From the NCBI RefSeq assembly GCF_009674495.1, contig NZ_WKJN01000003.1, positions 124,001 through 188,000 on the forward strand: a DNA stretch of 64,000 nt, given 5' to 3'. Shown here piece after piece: positions 1 through 8,557 of this stretch. Made by a program: the position numbers and the translations under genes. Under the pieces are notes generated by a model that ran no database searches, was not told the DNA's origin, and saw nothing but the letters and a program-made list of their open reading frames with translations. Numbering within the stretch: position 1 is the stretch's first letter; each line of letters starts with the position of its first letter. This stretch comes from Duganella alba (GTDB taxonomy: Bacteria; Pseudomonadota; Gammaproteobacteria; Burkholderiales; Burkholderiaceae_D).

Positions 1-869
1 GCGAAGGAGATGTCGGCGTCGCCGACGTCGTAGTTCTGGTCGCGCAGCGCGCGCGACAGGCCGCCGTTGACCAGCGGCGTGCCGAAGTAGCGCTGCGGTT
101 TCTGCTCCAGATGGTCGAGTTGCAGATCCAGGTCCAGGTCCGGCGTCAGCGCGTAGGTCATGCTGGTGAGCACTTTACCGTGGCGCGCGTCGCCGCGGTC
201 GATGAAGCCGTCGCTGTGGTCGGCATAGGCGTCGACACGGAACGCGCCGTGCTCGCCCAACGCGCCGGTGGCGCCGACGCCGGCGCGCAAGGCTTCGCCG
301 CCGCCGATGCCGGCCATTGCCTCCATCGAACTGATGCGGCTTGGCGCCTTGCGCACCGCGTTGATGGTGGCGCCGGTGGTGCCGCTGCCATACACCACGG
401 AACCGGGGCCGCGCAGCACTTCGATATATTCATAGCCCCACGGATCGGACGGATAGGTCGCCGTGCCCGACCCCACCTGCGGGCGCTGGCCGTTTTCCAG
501 CATGGCGATCGAGCCGTTGCCGGTGAAGCCGCGCGCCGAATAGGCCACGCCGTTGCCGGGCGAGCTGATGTCGGTCAGGCCGGTGGTGCGGGTGACCGCA
601 TCCTTCACCAGCAGGTCGCCGCGCGCCTGCATGGTGTCGGCACTGAGCGATTCCACGCTGGCCGGCAGTTCCTGCGCGGTCAGATTCAGGCGGCTGGCGG
701 TGGCGTTCTGGCGCGTCAGACCCAGGCCATCGTTGCCGGCGGCGCCCTGCACGGTCACGGTGGGCATGACATCGGGTTGTTCGGCCCAGGCGCCGGCGGC
801 GCCCAGCAGGGCGATGGCGGCAACGATGGGACGCAGGGACGTGGAACTGCTGGTCGGGGAATGGCTCAT
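1..869 (-). CDS. TonB-dependent outer-membrane receptor, N-terminal part (gene runs off the window)
   Basis: The first 289 residues show a signal peptide (hydrophobic stretch ending in AGAWA), a TonB-box-like TVTVQG segment, and a plug domain of the siderophore-receptor class with RGPGSVVYGSG and a degenerate ATINAVRKAP where INxxTK is usual. The beta-barrel lies beyond base 1. ATG at 869 is preceded by GAAGAGAAG. The roughly 450-base leader upstream holds a cobalamin riboswitch on the same strand, so the likely cargo is vitamin B12 or a corrinoid/cobalt chelate even though the plug resembles siderophore receptors. Family assignment is firm; substrate is inferred from the riboswitch. Confidence 0.9.
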   Translation of the reverse strand, partial: MSHSPTSSSTSLRPIVAAIALLGAAGAWAEQPDVMPTVTVQGAAGNDGLGLTRQNATASRLNLTAQELPASVESLSADTMQARGDLLVKDAVTRTTGLTDISSPGNGVAYSARGFTGNGSIAMLENGQRPQVGSGTATYPSDPWGYEYIEVLRGPGSVVYGSGTTGATINAVRKAPSRISSMEAMAGIGGGEALRAGVGATGALGEHGAFRVDAYADHSDGFIDRGDARHGKVLTSMTYALTPDLDLDLQLDHLEQKPQRYFGTPLVNGGLSRALRDQNYDVGDADISF

Positions 870-985
870 GACGACTTCTCTTCAGTGAAGGGTTGGGAAA
901 TTCGGCGCGCAGACGAACGGACACACGCACGGCAAAGCGCGCGATGACAGTGACTGATCGGAAAACGACAACGAACAATTAACAG

Positions 986-1009
986 GCCAAACCACACCCC
1001 GGGCTTGGC
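986..1009 (-). terminator. Possible riboswitch expression-platform hairpin
   Basis: Minus strand GCCAAGCC pairs with GGTTTGGC (8 bp with one G-T) across an 8-base loop, directly after the B12 box. The following CTGTTAATTGTT is only weakly U-rich, so it may be an intrinsic terminator or a structural element. Seen directly; function inferred. Confidence 0.35.
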
Positions 1010-1014
1010 GCATT

Positions 1015-1210
1015 AATCGTGACTGGCCGGTCTTCTGGCTCGCCTTCATCCTTGGCTGACCTTGCCTTCCCGTGCGATGCACAGTGGCGTTCGGTCAACG
1101 TCGTCAGGCTTACAGCAGCGGGGGCTGCGCCGGACTGGCGCGCAATGAAAATCGCGCGCGTCACCGGCTTCCCGTTTCACCCCGCAGCTGACAAGCATGC
1201 GGGGCACCAT
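1015..1210 (-). promoter_or_regulatory. Cobalamin (AdoCbl-type) riboswitch
   Basis: On the minus strand the conserved cobalamin aptamer elements occur in order: a closing-stem GGTGCC near 1208, GAAACGGGAAGCCGGTG, CAGCCCCCGCTGCTGTAA, ACGGGAAGGCAAGG, and the B12 box GCCAGAAGACCGGCC at about 1023-1045. This is the family's usual element order and spacing. The element sits about 145 bases upstream of the TonB receptor start at 869 and reads toward it, so it should repress that receptor when cobalamin is plentiful. The divergent transporter at 1324 is on the other strand and is not its target. Confidence 0.93.
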
Positions 1211-1323
1211 TCACGTATGAAGCCGAATTCTACAGGCAAGAAAGCGAACTTGTCACTGCCAGCGCGTGCACGCCGCCGGTTTATCGCTATAATAACGCAA
1301 TTGACTTGCATTAAGGATGTTTT

Positions 1324-2145
1324 ATGAGCGAAGCGCTTCCGACTCTCGAACTGGCCCTGCTGCTGGGGCTGCGGCATGGGCTGGCGCCCGATCACCTGGC
1401 CGCCATCGACGGCCTCACCATGCGCGCGCGGCCGGCGGTGGCGCCGTGGATGGGCGCCCTGTTCGCGCTGGGCCACGGCGTGGTCGTGCTGCTGATGGTG
1501 GCGCTGACCAGCATGGCGTCAACCTGGCTGCAACCAGCCCCGGCCCTGCTCGGCGCGCTGGATGCGCTGGAGTGGCTGCCCGGCATCCTGCTGTTGACGC
1601 TGGCCGTGCTGAATGCGCGCAGCCTGATGTGGCCGCAGCAGGGTCGCGGCCGCAGCGCGCTTGCCGCTCGCCTGCTGGCGCCGCTGGCGGCGGTGGGGCC
1701 GCTGGCCGCGCTGGGTGTCGGCATGCTGTTCGCGCTGGGCGTGGAAAGCATGTTGCAGGCCTTCGCCTGGGGCTATGCCGCCACCAGTCTGGCGGGCGGC
1801 GCCGGGAGCGCCTTGCAGGCGGCCGGTGTGTTCGTGCTGGGCATGGCGCTGACCGACACGCTGGACGGCTACGCCACGGCGCGCATCGCCGCCAGCGCCG
1901 GGGCGCAGGCGATCCAGCGCTTCCGCCGCCGCATCGGCTGGCCGATCATTATCCTGTGCGCCGTCAGCGGCGTGCAGCTGCTGACATCGAAACTGTGCGC
2001 CAGCTGCGCGCCGGAGGAAGACTGGATGAACCGGCTGGGCCTGGGCATGGCGATGGCCACGCTGGCGCTGTATGCGTTCAGCTGGTGGCGAGGCTGGCGG
2101 CCGGCCGATAGGCCAGCACGGCCGGAATCGAAAAGCGCACGCTGA
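1324..2145 (+). CDS. NiCoT-family nickel/cobalt transporter
   Basis: A 273-residue inner-membrane protein with about seven hydrophobic segments. Near the N-terminus it carries RHGLAPDHLAAIDG, which fits the HX4DH metal-selectivity signature of NiCoT permeases, followed by ALFALGHGVVVLLM, matching the second family signature. RBS AAGGATG lies upstream of ATG. It is divergent from the B12-riboswitch receptor, which favours cobalt supply for cobalamin over nickel, but the sequence cannot decide between the metals. A cysteine pair (CASCAP, residues about 225-230) lies in a loop. It ends convergently, overlapping the 3' end of the kinase gene by 68 bases. Confidence 0.82.
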   Translation: MSEALPTLELALLLGLRHGLAPDHLAAIDGLTMRARPAVAPWMGALFALGHGVVVLLMVALTSMASTWLQPAPALLGALDALEWLPGILLLTLAVLNARSLMWPQQGRGRSALAARLLAPLAAVGPLAALGVGMLFALGVESMLQAFAWGYAATSLAGGAGSALQAAGVFVLGMALTDTLDGYATARIAASAGAQAIQRFRRRIGWPIIILCAVSGVQLLTSKLCASCAPEEDWMNRLGLGMAMATLALYAFSWWRGWRPADRPARPESKSAR

Positions 2146-5053
2146 CGCCGCCCCGGACGCCGGGTCCGATGTCGATGGCGCCGCCAAGCCGCTGGATGCG
2201 CTCGCGCATGCCGATGATGCCCCAGTGGCCAGCGGCAGCCGGCTGCCTGCCCAGGCCGACGCCGTCATCGATGACCGCGCCTTCCAGCGCCAGCGCGCCG
2301 AAGTGCAGCGTGACCTCGATGCGGCTGGCGTGCGCATGCCTGGCGCTGTTGCAGACGGCTTCGCGCAGCACATAGGCGATTTCGCTGGCGGTATCGTCCT
2401 GCAGCTGCTGCACTTCTCCCGTGGTGGCAAAGCTCATCGCCACCTCGGCGCCGGCCGCGGTGGCGGCCACCGACGCTTTCAGCTCGGCATACAGTTCGTC
2501 GCAGGTGGGCATGCGGCGCAAGGCCACCACTTCGTCGCGGGTGCTCTCGACCAGCTGTTCGGCATAGTCCAGCACTTTGTCGAGCTTGGCTCGCAGGTCC
2601 GGTTCCTGCGGCATGCGGTCGTTCAGCGTATGGAAGCGCAGAATCAGCGTCTGCGCCGCCTGCAGCAGGTTGTCGTGCAAGGAACGGGCGATGCGGCCGC
2701 GCTCCTGCAGCGTGGCTTCCAGCCTGGCGCCGGCGCGCGCTTCCGCCAGTGCCAAGGTGCGCTGCTTGACGACGGCGATCCGCCAGCGATAAAGCAAGGC
2801 CACGCCGAGCATCACCAGCAGCGTGCACAACAGCTGGAACCAGGTGGTCTGCCAGAACGCCGGCTGGATGACGAAGCGCAGCTCGGCGCCCTGCATATTC
2901 CACACGCCGTCCTCATTGGCGGCGACGACCTGGAAATGGTACGGGCCGGGGCGCAGATTGGTGTAGTGCGCGCTGCGCTCGCGCGTGGCCTCCTGCCAGT
3001 CGGCGTCCACGCCTTGCAGCCGGTACTTCAGGCGCACCCGCTCCGGCACCGACAGCGCTGTCGCGGTGAAGCTCAGGTCGATGGCGGTGGTATGTTCCGG
3101 CAACTGCATGCCGTTGGCCGGATGGAAGTCGTCCTGCCCCGCGCGCAGGTTCCGAATCAGGACGTCAGGCGGACGCGGATTGCGGCGGATGTCGGCCGGA
3201 TCGATCCAGCCAGCCTGCGATGTCGTGGCGTAATAGACCCGACCCCGGCTATCCACGCTCAGCGTCGGCAGCGGCCGCACAGCGGCGGCGGTGCCGCTGA
3301 CGCCATCCTCAAAGTTAAATAACTCGGTGGCCAGTGGCACATCCGGCGAACGCCAGAATGCCTGCAACGCCTTGGACGCGACCACCACCAGGCCACTGTT
3401 ACTGTGCATCCATAACTGGCCGAGATGGTCGCGCACCATCCCGCTGACCTGCTGTACCAGGCCGTCCCGCTCAAAGCGCATGGCCAGCGCGCGGCCGCCG
3501 TCGATCCACGCCACGCCATTCTCGCCGCCGACCAGCAGATGGCCGCCGATGTCGGCCATCGCCAGCACATTGCCCACCTGGAGCTGACCGGCCGGCAGCA
3601 GCGTCAGCGCCTGCGGCGTCAAGGCGCCAAGGCGGTTGTTGGTCAAGCCCAGCCATACCTGGCCACGGCTGTCGCGCAGCATGCTGATCGGCGTCGGGTC
3701 CTTCAGGCCCTGCAGCCGCTGGTCCTGGCGCCACACGCCCTGTTCAAATGTCCACAGGCCGTGGCGCGCGATCGACACCAGCAGCTTGCCGTCCGTGTCC
3801 AGCGCCAGCGCCTGGACATCGAACGCCTTGTCCACCTGCGCGGGGAATTCCCAGAAGTGCTCGTCACCGGCATGGAATTCCCAGACGCCGCCCTGGACAG
3901 CGACCCACATGTGGTCGGCCGCCGCGCGCAGCATGGCGGTCGCCGCCTTCATGCTGGTGGGCCGGCTGCTGCCGTCAGGACTCACGCGCAGCATCGGATC
4001 GTTGTAACCGCCCATCCACATTTCATCGCCCAGGCCAGGCTGCACCAGCCAGATGATGTCGTTTTTCTTGATGCGATGAAAGCGCTGCAGGCGGAACTTC
4101 TCCACGCCCTCCAGCGTGGTCTGCCAGAAATTATCCTCCCGGTCACGGTACATGCTGACGCCGACGCTGCCGCTGCCGGCGCCGGCGCCGTAACCGGACA
4201 CCGGCGGATAGAATTCCGATTCGTACCAGGTGCCGTCGGCGCGCTGGACCAGCCGGGAGAAGCCTTCGCCGCGTGTCGCCACCACCGTGCCGTTGGGGCC
4301 GGCCACAATGGTCTGGTACACCTTCGCATTGTCGAGCTTGAACGGCGTGGACTTGCCGTCGGCGCTCAGGCTGGCAAAACTGCCGTCGGCCAGCTTGACT
4401 TGCAGCCGCCGCCTGAACAGATTGGCGGTGCCGCGGCCGCCGTATTTCATGACGAACCTGAACTCCTCGGCGCCTTTGGGCAAGACATAAATCTCATCGC
4501 CGTTGAGGGCCCACAAGGCGCCATCCAGATCGAACCAGATGCTTTCCAGCATCCCCGGCAGCGGGGTGTGCGCCACGGCGATCCACTTGTCGTCTTTCAG
4601 ACGCACCAGGCTGTTGGTGGTGCCGGCATACCAGGTGCCGTCGGCATCGACACTGAGGGTCCGGGTCGAACCGAGCGGAAAATCGACGCCGGCGACATAG
4701 TGCCGCGCGCCGCGCGGCGAGATGATGCTGATGCCGCCAAAATTGTAGCCCACCGCGACCTCGCCGTTGCGGTGGACGTTCATGGTCGTGGTATTGATCG
4801 ACAGCAGCTTGTGGCCGTAGACCTGGTTTTCCTTTTTGAACTTGACGCCGTCAAAACTATACAGGCCGGACGGCGACGCAAACCAGATCAGGCCGTCGAT
4901 GGTCTGCTGGATGCCGAACGCCTGGCCCGGCGCGCCATCCACCAGCGTCCAGCGCCGGCGCTCGAAGGACAGGTCGTCGGCCGGGGCGGCCGCCAGTGCG
5001 GCCAGGCTGAACAGTCCCCATACCAGCGCCCACACAAACCGGCTCCACCGCAT
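2078..5053 (-). CDS. Beta-propeller sensor histidine kinase (two-component regulator propeller / Y_Y_Y type)
   Basis: A 991-residue membrane sensor. After a signal peptide (WALVWGLFSLAALAAA) come repeated propeller blades (for example GLIWFASPSGLYSFDG), a Y_Y_Y domain (residues about 640-710), one transmembrane helix (TWFQLLCTLLVMLGVALLY), and a NarL-class HisKA_3 dimerisation domain with phospho-acceptor His at about residue 793 in RSLHDNLLQ. It ends with an HATPase domain containing IDDGVGLG and GIIGMRERI. ATG at 5053 has GAGGAAAG upstream; an alternative ATG 24 bases earlier lacks a good RBS and would disturb the signal peptide. No response regulator is adjacent, so it is an orphan. This architecture commonly senses polysaccharide products; here the ligand is unknown. 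Confidence 0.9.
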   Translation of the reverse strand: MRWSRFVWALVWGLFSLAALAAAPADDLSFERRRWTLVDGAPGQAFGIQQTIDGLIWFASPSGLYSFDGVKFKKENQVYGHKLLSINTTTMNVHRNGEVAVGYNFGGISIISPRGARHYVAGVDFPLGSTRTLSVDADGTWYAGTTNSLVRLKDDKWIAVAHTPLPGMLESIWFDLDGALWALNGDEIYVLPKGAEEFRFVMKYGGRGTANLFRRRLQVKLADGSFASLSADGKSTPFKLDNAKVYQTIVAGPNGTVVATRGEGFSRLVQRADGTWYESEFYPPVSGYGAGAGSGSVGVSMYRDREDNFWQTTLEGVEKFRLQRFHRIKKNDIIWLVQPGLGDEMWMGGYNDPMLRVSPDGSSRPTSMKAATAMLRAAADHMWVAVQGGVWEFHAGDEHFWEFPAQVDKAFDVQALALDTDGKLLVSIARHGLWTFEQGVWRQDQRLQGLKDPTPISMLRDSRGQVWLGLTNNRLGALTPQALTLLPAGQLQVGNVLAMADIGGHLLVGGENGVAWIDGGRALAMRFERDGLVQQVSGMVRDHLGQLWMHSNSGLVVVASKALQAFWRSPDVPLATELFNFEDGVSGTAAAVRPLPTLSVDSRGRVYYATTSQAGWIDPADIRRNPRPPDVLIRNLRAGQDDFHPANGMQLPEHTTAIDLSFTATALSVPERVRLKYRLQGVDADWQEATRERSAHYTNLRPGPYHFQVVAANEDGVWNMQGAELRFVIQPAFWQTTWFQLLCTLLVMLGVALLYRWRIAVVKQRTLALAEARAGARLEATLQERGRIARSLHDNLLQAAQTLILRFHTLNDRMPQEPDLRAKLDKVLDYAEQLVESTRDEVVALRRMPTCDELYAELKASVAATAAGAEVAMSFATTGEVQQLQDDTASEIAYVLREAVCNSARHAHASRIEVTLHFGALALEGAVIDDGVGLGRQPAAAGHWGIIGMRERIQRLGGAIDIGPGVRGGVSVRFSIPAVLAYRPAASLATS

Positions 5054-5143
5054 ACTTTCCTCATTTGTACAGGACACAAGCAGGCAGTATATAGGCTATG
5101 GCAGAGCTGTATGAGGAAATAACATGAACCCTGGCATGGCGCG

Positions 5144-6676
5144 TCACGCCACGCGCAACGATTGCCACAGCGGCAGCGTGATGGTCAGGAAGGTCTGCGC
5201 GTTCTGCGTCAGCAGCGCCAGGTTGTCTTCCGCCGCTTCCAGCGTGACGCCCTCGCGTTGCAGGCGCCGGCCACTGGGCGCCATGATGTCCCAGGCGACG
5301 CGGGCCAGTTGTCCTGGCGTCAGATCGGCCGGCTGCTGCCGCATCGCCGCGAAGAACAGCCGTTCCACATAATTGGCAGAGACGCCGCAGCCCAGCAGCG
5401 GCGAACACAGCGCCTGATGCTCGTCGCTGTAGCGCGTCTGCGCCGACAGCGTGGCGTTGAGCCGCGCCGCCGCGTCGCCCGCCGCGCGCGCGTTGGCCGG
5501 GAAGTAGAACGCGGTCTGGCTCGATGCGCTCATCAGCGCGGCGATCTGGATGACCGAGGACACGCCCTGCCCCGGCAGCCTGGCCAGTTCGGCCAGCGTA
5601 TGCGGACGCTGCGCCAGCGCGTCGAGTACGACGTTGTAGATGTCGGGACGGGCGTCGGCCTCGCCCATCGGCAGTTTCAGCTTGAGCGACACGTCGGCGC
5701 GCGGCACGGTGAGCGTCAGGCCCACCTGCCCCAGCAGGTCGGACTGGCGCTGGGTGCCGATGCGCTGCGCGCCGCGCACAAACACGTCCTTGCGGAAGGC
5801 GGTATTGAGCAGGTAATCCTTGAGCGTTTCGCGCATCTCGGGATGCGGCAGCTTGTCCACCAGCTGGCGACGCTCCTCGCTCAGGTACAGGGTCGGAAAG
5901 GCGAACGGCAGGTCGGCCGAGCCGGCAAAGCTCATTTTCGCCGCCGCCAGGTCGCGCGCCACGTCGGCGTGGAACAAGGGTTGCCAGTGCTTGTGCAGAT
6001 ACTCGTGCACCAGGTAGTGCGGATTGGCGGTGCGCAAGCTGTCGAGCCGTATTTTCAGCGATGGATTGCCGGCCATGTAGGCGGCCTGCGCCGCTTCCAG
6101 CTGGCCGATGAATTCGGTCGCACCCTTGAGCTGCACATCGCTGCGGTTGGGGAAGGCATCGGCATATTCGACCAGCAGGCGCTGCAACGGCAAGGCCGGC
6201 GCCCAGCCCGGCATGGCGTTGTAGCTGATGTAGACCACGCCGCCCGGCTTCAGGTAGCGGCCGATGAAGTTGACGATGTGCCGGCGGTTCTCGGCGGTGA
6301 CCCAGCTGTAGATGCCGTGCAAGGTGATGTAATCGAACTGCGGCAGCGTCACCTGCCCTTCGGCCAGTTCCGCGAAACTGTTTTCCAGCAGCGTCAGATT
6401 CGGCAGCTGCGCTTCCCTGGCCAGCGCGCGGGCGCCGGCCACGTGGGCGGGATTGAAGTCGGCCGCATAGAACTGCCCCATGGGATTGGCGCCGGCCAGC
6501 AGCTGCGCGGTCAGGCCGCGCCCGAAGCCCAGCTCGAAATACGTGAACGGTTGATCCAGCGCCACCGGCTCGACGCCGTTGAGCAGGCACACGAAGTTCA
6601 GCCAGGCCGGACTTTGTTCGCGGTAAAAGCCCGAGGTGTATTCAATGTCGGAGACATAGCCAGCGGTCCAATCCAT
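5144..6676 (-). CDS. SAM-dependent methyltransferase with methyltransferase regulatory domain
   Basis: A 510-residue soluble protein. Residues about 40-200 form a class I Rossmann methyltransferase: glycine-rich motif FELGFGRGLTAQLL, acidic AADFNP, FDYITLHGIYSWV and LKPGGVVYISYN. A central region (about 215-300, with YLVHEYLHKHWQPLF) matches the methyltransferase regulatory domain family, followed by a C-terminal winged-helix-like region (DALAQRPHTLAELARLPGQG). Start at 6676 has GAAAGGATG upstream. Proteins of this build occur with many substrates (protein, lipid or polysaccharide), so the acceptor cannot be named. It stands between the propeller kinase and the GH9 glucanase on the same strand, but with gaps that do not require an operon. 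Confidence 0.82.
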   Translation of the reverse strand: MDWTAGYVSDIEYTSGFYREQSPAWLNFVCLLNGVEPVALDQPFTYFELGFGRGLTAQLLAGANPMGQFYAADFNPAHVAGARALAREAQLPNLTLLENSFAELAEGQVTLPQFDYITLHGIYSWVTAENRRHIVNFIGRYLKPGGVVYISYNAMPGWAPALPLQRLLVEYADAFPNRSDVQLKGATEFIGQLEAAQAAYMAGNPSLKIRLDSLRTANPHYLVHEYLHKHWQPLFHADVARDLAAAKMSFAGSADLPFAFPTLYLSEERRQLVDKLPHPEMRETLKDYLLNTAFRKDVFVRGAQRIGTQRQSDLLGQVGLTLTVPRADVSLKLKLPMGEADARPDIYNVVLDALAQRPHTLAELARLPGQGVSSVIQIAALMSASSQTAFYFPANARAAGDAAARLNATLSAQTRYSDEHQALCSPLLGCGVSANYVERLFFAAMRQQPADLTPGQLARVAWDIMAPSGRRLQREGVTLEAAEDNLALLTQNAQTFLTITLPLWQSLRVA

Positions 6677-6733
6677 GCAGCATCCTTTCGATAGTTAAAC
6701 TACTCATAGAATGACTGCGTATATGATAACCAA

Positions 6734-8443
6734 TTAATTGGCGGCGGCCGGCGTCAATGCCTCCAGTGCGGCGGAAACGTAGACCAGCGGCGCGTTCCAG
6801 TTGATGGCGATCTCGTTGCTGGCGTAGGAACAGACGTTGTCCAGGTAGGACGTGGCCGGCAGCGCGGACGGATATGGCGCGGCGCAGCCCTGCCTGTCCT
6901 GCTGCCCCGGCTGCGGCCCGCCGGCCAGGAAGCCCGGCACCGGCGCGGCGATGCCGTCGGCTTCCGACGGCCGGTGGTGCGGATGCATGGTGGAACGGGC
7001 GCCGTAGCCGGTAACGAAGGAGATATCGACGGCATTGCGGCCCAGCACATAGTCGAGGCCCGATTGCGCCGCGTCGAGGTAGGCGCGCCGACCGTTCAGG
7101 CGGTAGGCGTGCAGCAGCACCATGGCCTGGTTCAGCACCACCGCGTTGCTGCCCCAGACGTAGTCGCGGGTTTGCAGCGTGATGCCGTAGGGCGACTGCT
7201 GCCAGGCGGCGGCCAGGCGCTGCGCCAGCCCATCCACCCTGGCGGCGATCAGCGCCTGGTCGGCCGCGGCGTTCAACGTTTTGCGATGACGCGCCAGCGA
7301 CAGCCAGGCCAGCGTGCGCACGTCGCTCCAGGTCGGCACGGTAGCTTGCAACGCCGGCGCGTTCATGGCGCGGTAATAGGCGGCGTCGCCGGTGGTGATG
7401 AACAGTTCGGCGGCGGCCCAGGCGAATTCGTCGGATACGTCGTGGTCGCCGTAATCGCCGGTGCTGACGTCCTGCGGCTGGCGGTAATACGCGCGCGGAT
7501 GGGCCTGGGCCCAGCGCCAGGCCGCCTGCGCCGCCGTCAGCATGCGCGCGGCCAGCGCCTTGTCGTGCGGCGCGTAGACGCGGCTGGCGGTCGCCATGAC
7601 GGCGGCGAAGTCGAGCGCGGCGGCGGTCGACTTCTGCACCACGTAGCGCGGCTGCGTGGCCTGTGCCGGCATCACCATGCCGTCGAAGCTCTTGTTGGTC
7701 AGCTTGTGGTAGACGCCGCCGTCGGCCGGGTCCTGCATGGTCAGCATCCAGTCCAGGTTCCAGCGCGCTTCGTTGAGGAGGTCCGGCACGCCGTTGCCGC
7801 TTTCCGGAATGTTCAGGTTCTGCGCGCGGAAGAAGGCCGGGAAGTCTTCGTAGGCGGCCAGCAAGGTGTAGGTGGCAATGCCGGAATTGACGATGTATTT
7901 GTTGTAGTCGCCGGCGTCGTACCAACCTTTCGGGCTGGAGATGACGGCGCCGGCCGGACGCGATGGCGAGGCCGCCGATTCATGGATCAGCACCTGCGTG
8001 TCCGGATGCCCGGCGGCGCGGGCGTAGACGCCGGCCTGCCTGGCATCGAGGGCGATGCCGGCGCGGTTGAAGTAGTAAGCCTTGATGGCGGCGGCGTTGA
8101 CCGCCTGATAGGCCGCAGCGCCAATCTCGAACGGCAGCGAATCCGGCAGGCCGGCCACGCGCAACTGGTAGCGCCCCGGCACCGTCAGCGCGGAGAAGTC
8201 GGCCAGCCGCACCGTCTCGCCCGAATCCTGCGCAGCGGCGGCCGCGCCCAGCGTGCCGCTCCGCACCACCGCATCGCTGCCGGCCTTGACCACCGTGAAC
8301 GCGCGCGCGCCGCCATCGGGCACAACGGCCACCTTGGCCGCGCCGGGCAGAAAGCCAAGCTGGTTGAGTTTGATATCAGCCGCAGGCGCGGCCGACGCGC
8401 CGCCGCAGGCGAGCAGCAGCGCCATCGTGGAAATTGTCCGCAC
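6734..8443 (-). CDS. Glycoside hydrolase family 9 endoglucanase, CelD-type with N-terminal Ig-like domain
   Basis: A 569-residue secreted enzyme: signal peptide ending GGASAAPA, a CelD_N immunoglobulin-like domain (residues about 22-110, beginning IKLNQLGFLPGAAKVAV) and a GH9 (alpha/alpha)6 barrel. Catalytic signatures are visible: GWYDAGDYNKY with Asp176 and Asp179, ARSTMHPHHRPS, and SYASNEIAINWNAP with the general acid Glu at about 544. The family inverts beta-1,4-glucosidic bonds in cellulose or mixed-linkage glucans. The start is GTG at 8443 with AGGGGACA upstream. A LacI-type palindrome lies 22 bases before the start codon, suggesting induction by a sugar. No carbohydrate-binding module is seen. 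Confidence 0.93.
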   Translation of the reverse strand: MRTISTMALLLACGGASAAPAADIKLNQLGFLPGAAKVAVVPDGGARAFTVVKAGSDAVVRSGTLGAAAAAQDSGETVRLADFSALTVPGRYQLRVAGLPDSLPFEIGAAAYQAVNAAAIKAYYFNRAGIALDARQAGVYARAAGHPDTQVLIHESAASPSRPAGAVISSPKGWYDAGDYNKYIVNSGIATYTLLAAYEDFPAFFRAQNLNIPESGNGVPDLLNEARWNLDWMLTMQDPADGGVYHKLTNKSFDGMVMPAQATQPRYVVQKSTAAALDFAAVMATASRVYAPHDKALAARMLTAAQAAWRWAQAHPRAYYRQPQDVSTGDYGDHDVSDEFAWAAAELFITTGDAAYYRAMNAPALQATVPTWSDVRTLAWLSLARHRKTLNAAADQALIAARVDGLAQRLAAAWQQSPYGITLQTRDYVWGSNAVVLNQAMVLLHAYRLNGRRAYLDAAQSGLDYVLGRNAVDISFVTGYGARSTMHPHHRPSEADGIAAPVPGFLAGGPQPGQQDRQGCAAPYPSALPATSYLDNVCSYASNEIAINWNAPLVYVSAALEALTPAAAN

Positions 8444-8464
8444 ATTGTCCCCTGTGAATTATTT

Positions 8465-8478
8465 TGAAATCGTTTTCA
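8465..8478. promoter_or_regulatory. Candidate LacI/GalR-family operator upstream of the GH9 gene
   Basis: TGAAATCGTTTTCA is an almost perfect 14-bp palindrome with the central CG typical of LacI/GalR operators. It sits between the GH9 start (8443) and its upstream neighbour. A related palindrome with the same core AATCGTTT lies at 27907, before the large TonB receptor. No LacI-family gene is in the window, so the regulator would act in trans. Confidence 0.55.
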
Positions 8479-8557
8479 CAATCATGGCGCAGTTTGTGCG
8501 GAAGAGCAATCGATTCGTTGGTGGCCCGCGACTGCGCAACGCGGGCCACCGGCCAGA

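Noticed and set aside
5056-5119. Inverted repeat TTTCCTCAT ... ATGAGGAAA around the propeller kinase start
   Set aside because: Nine-base arms 46 bases apart, one including the RBS; probably chance.
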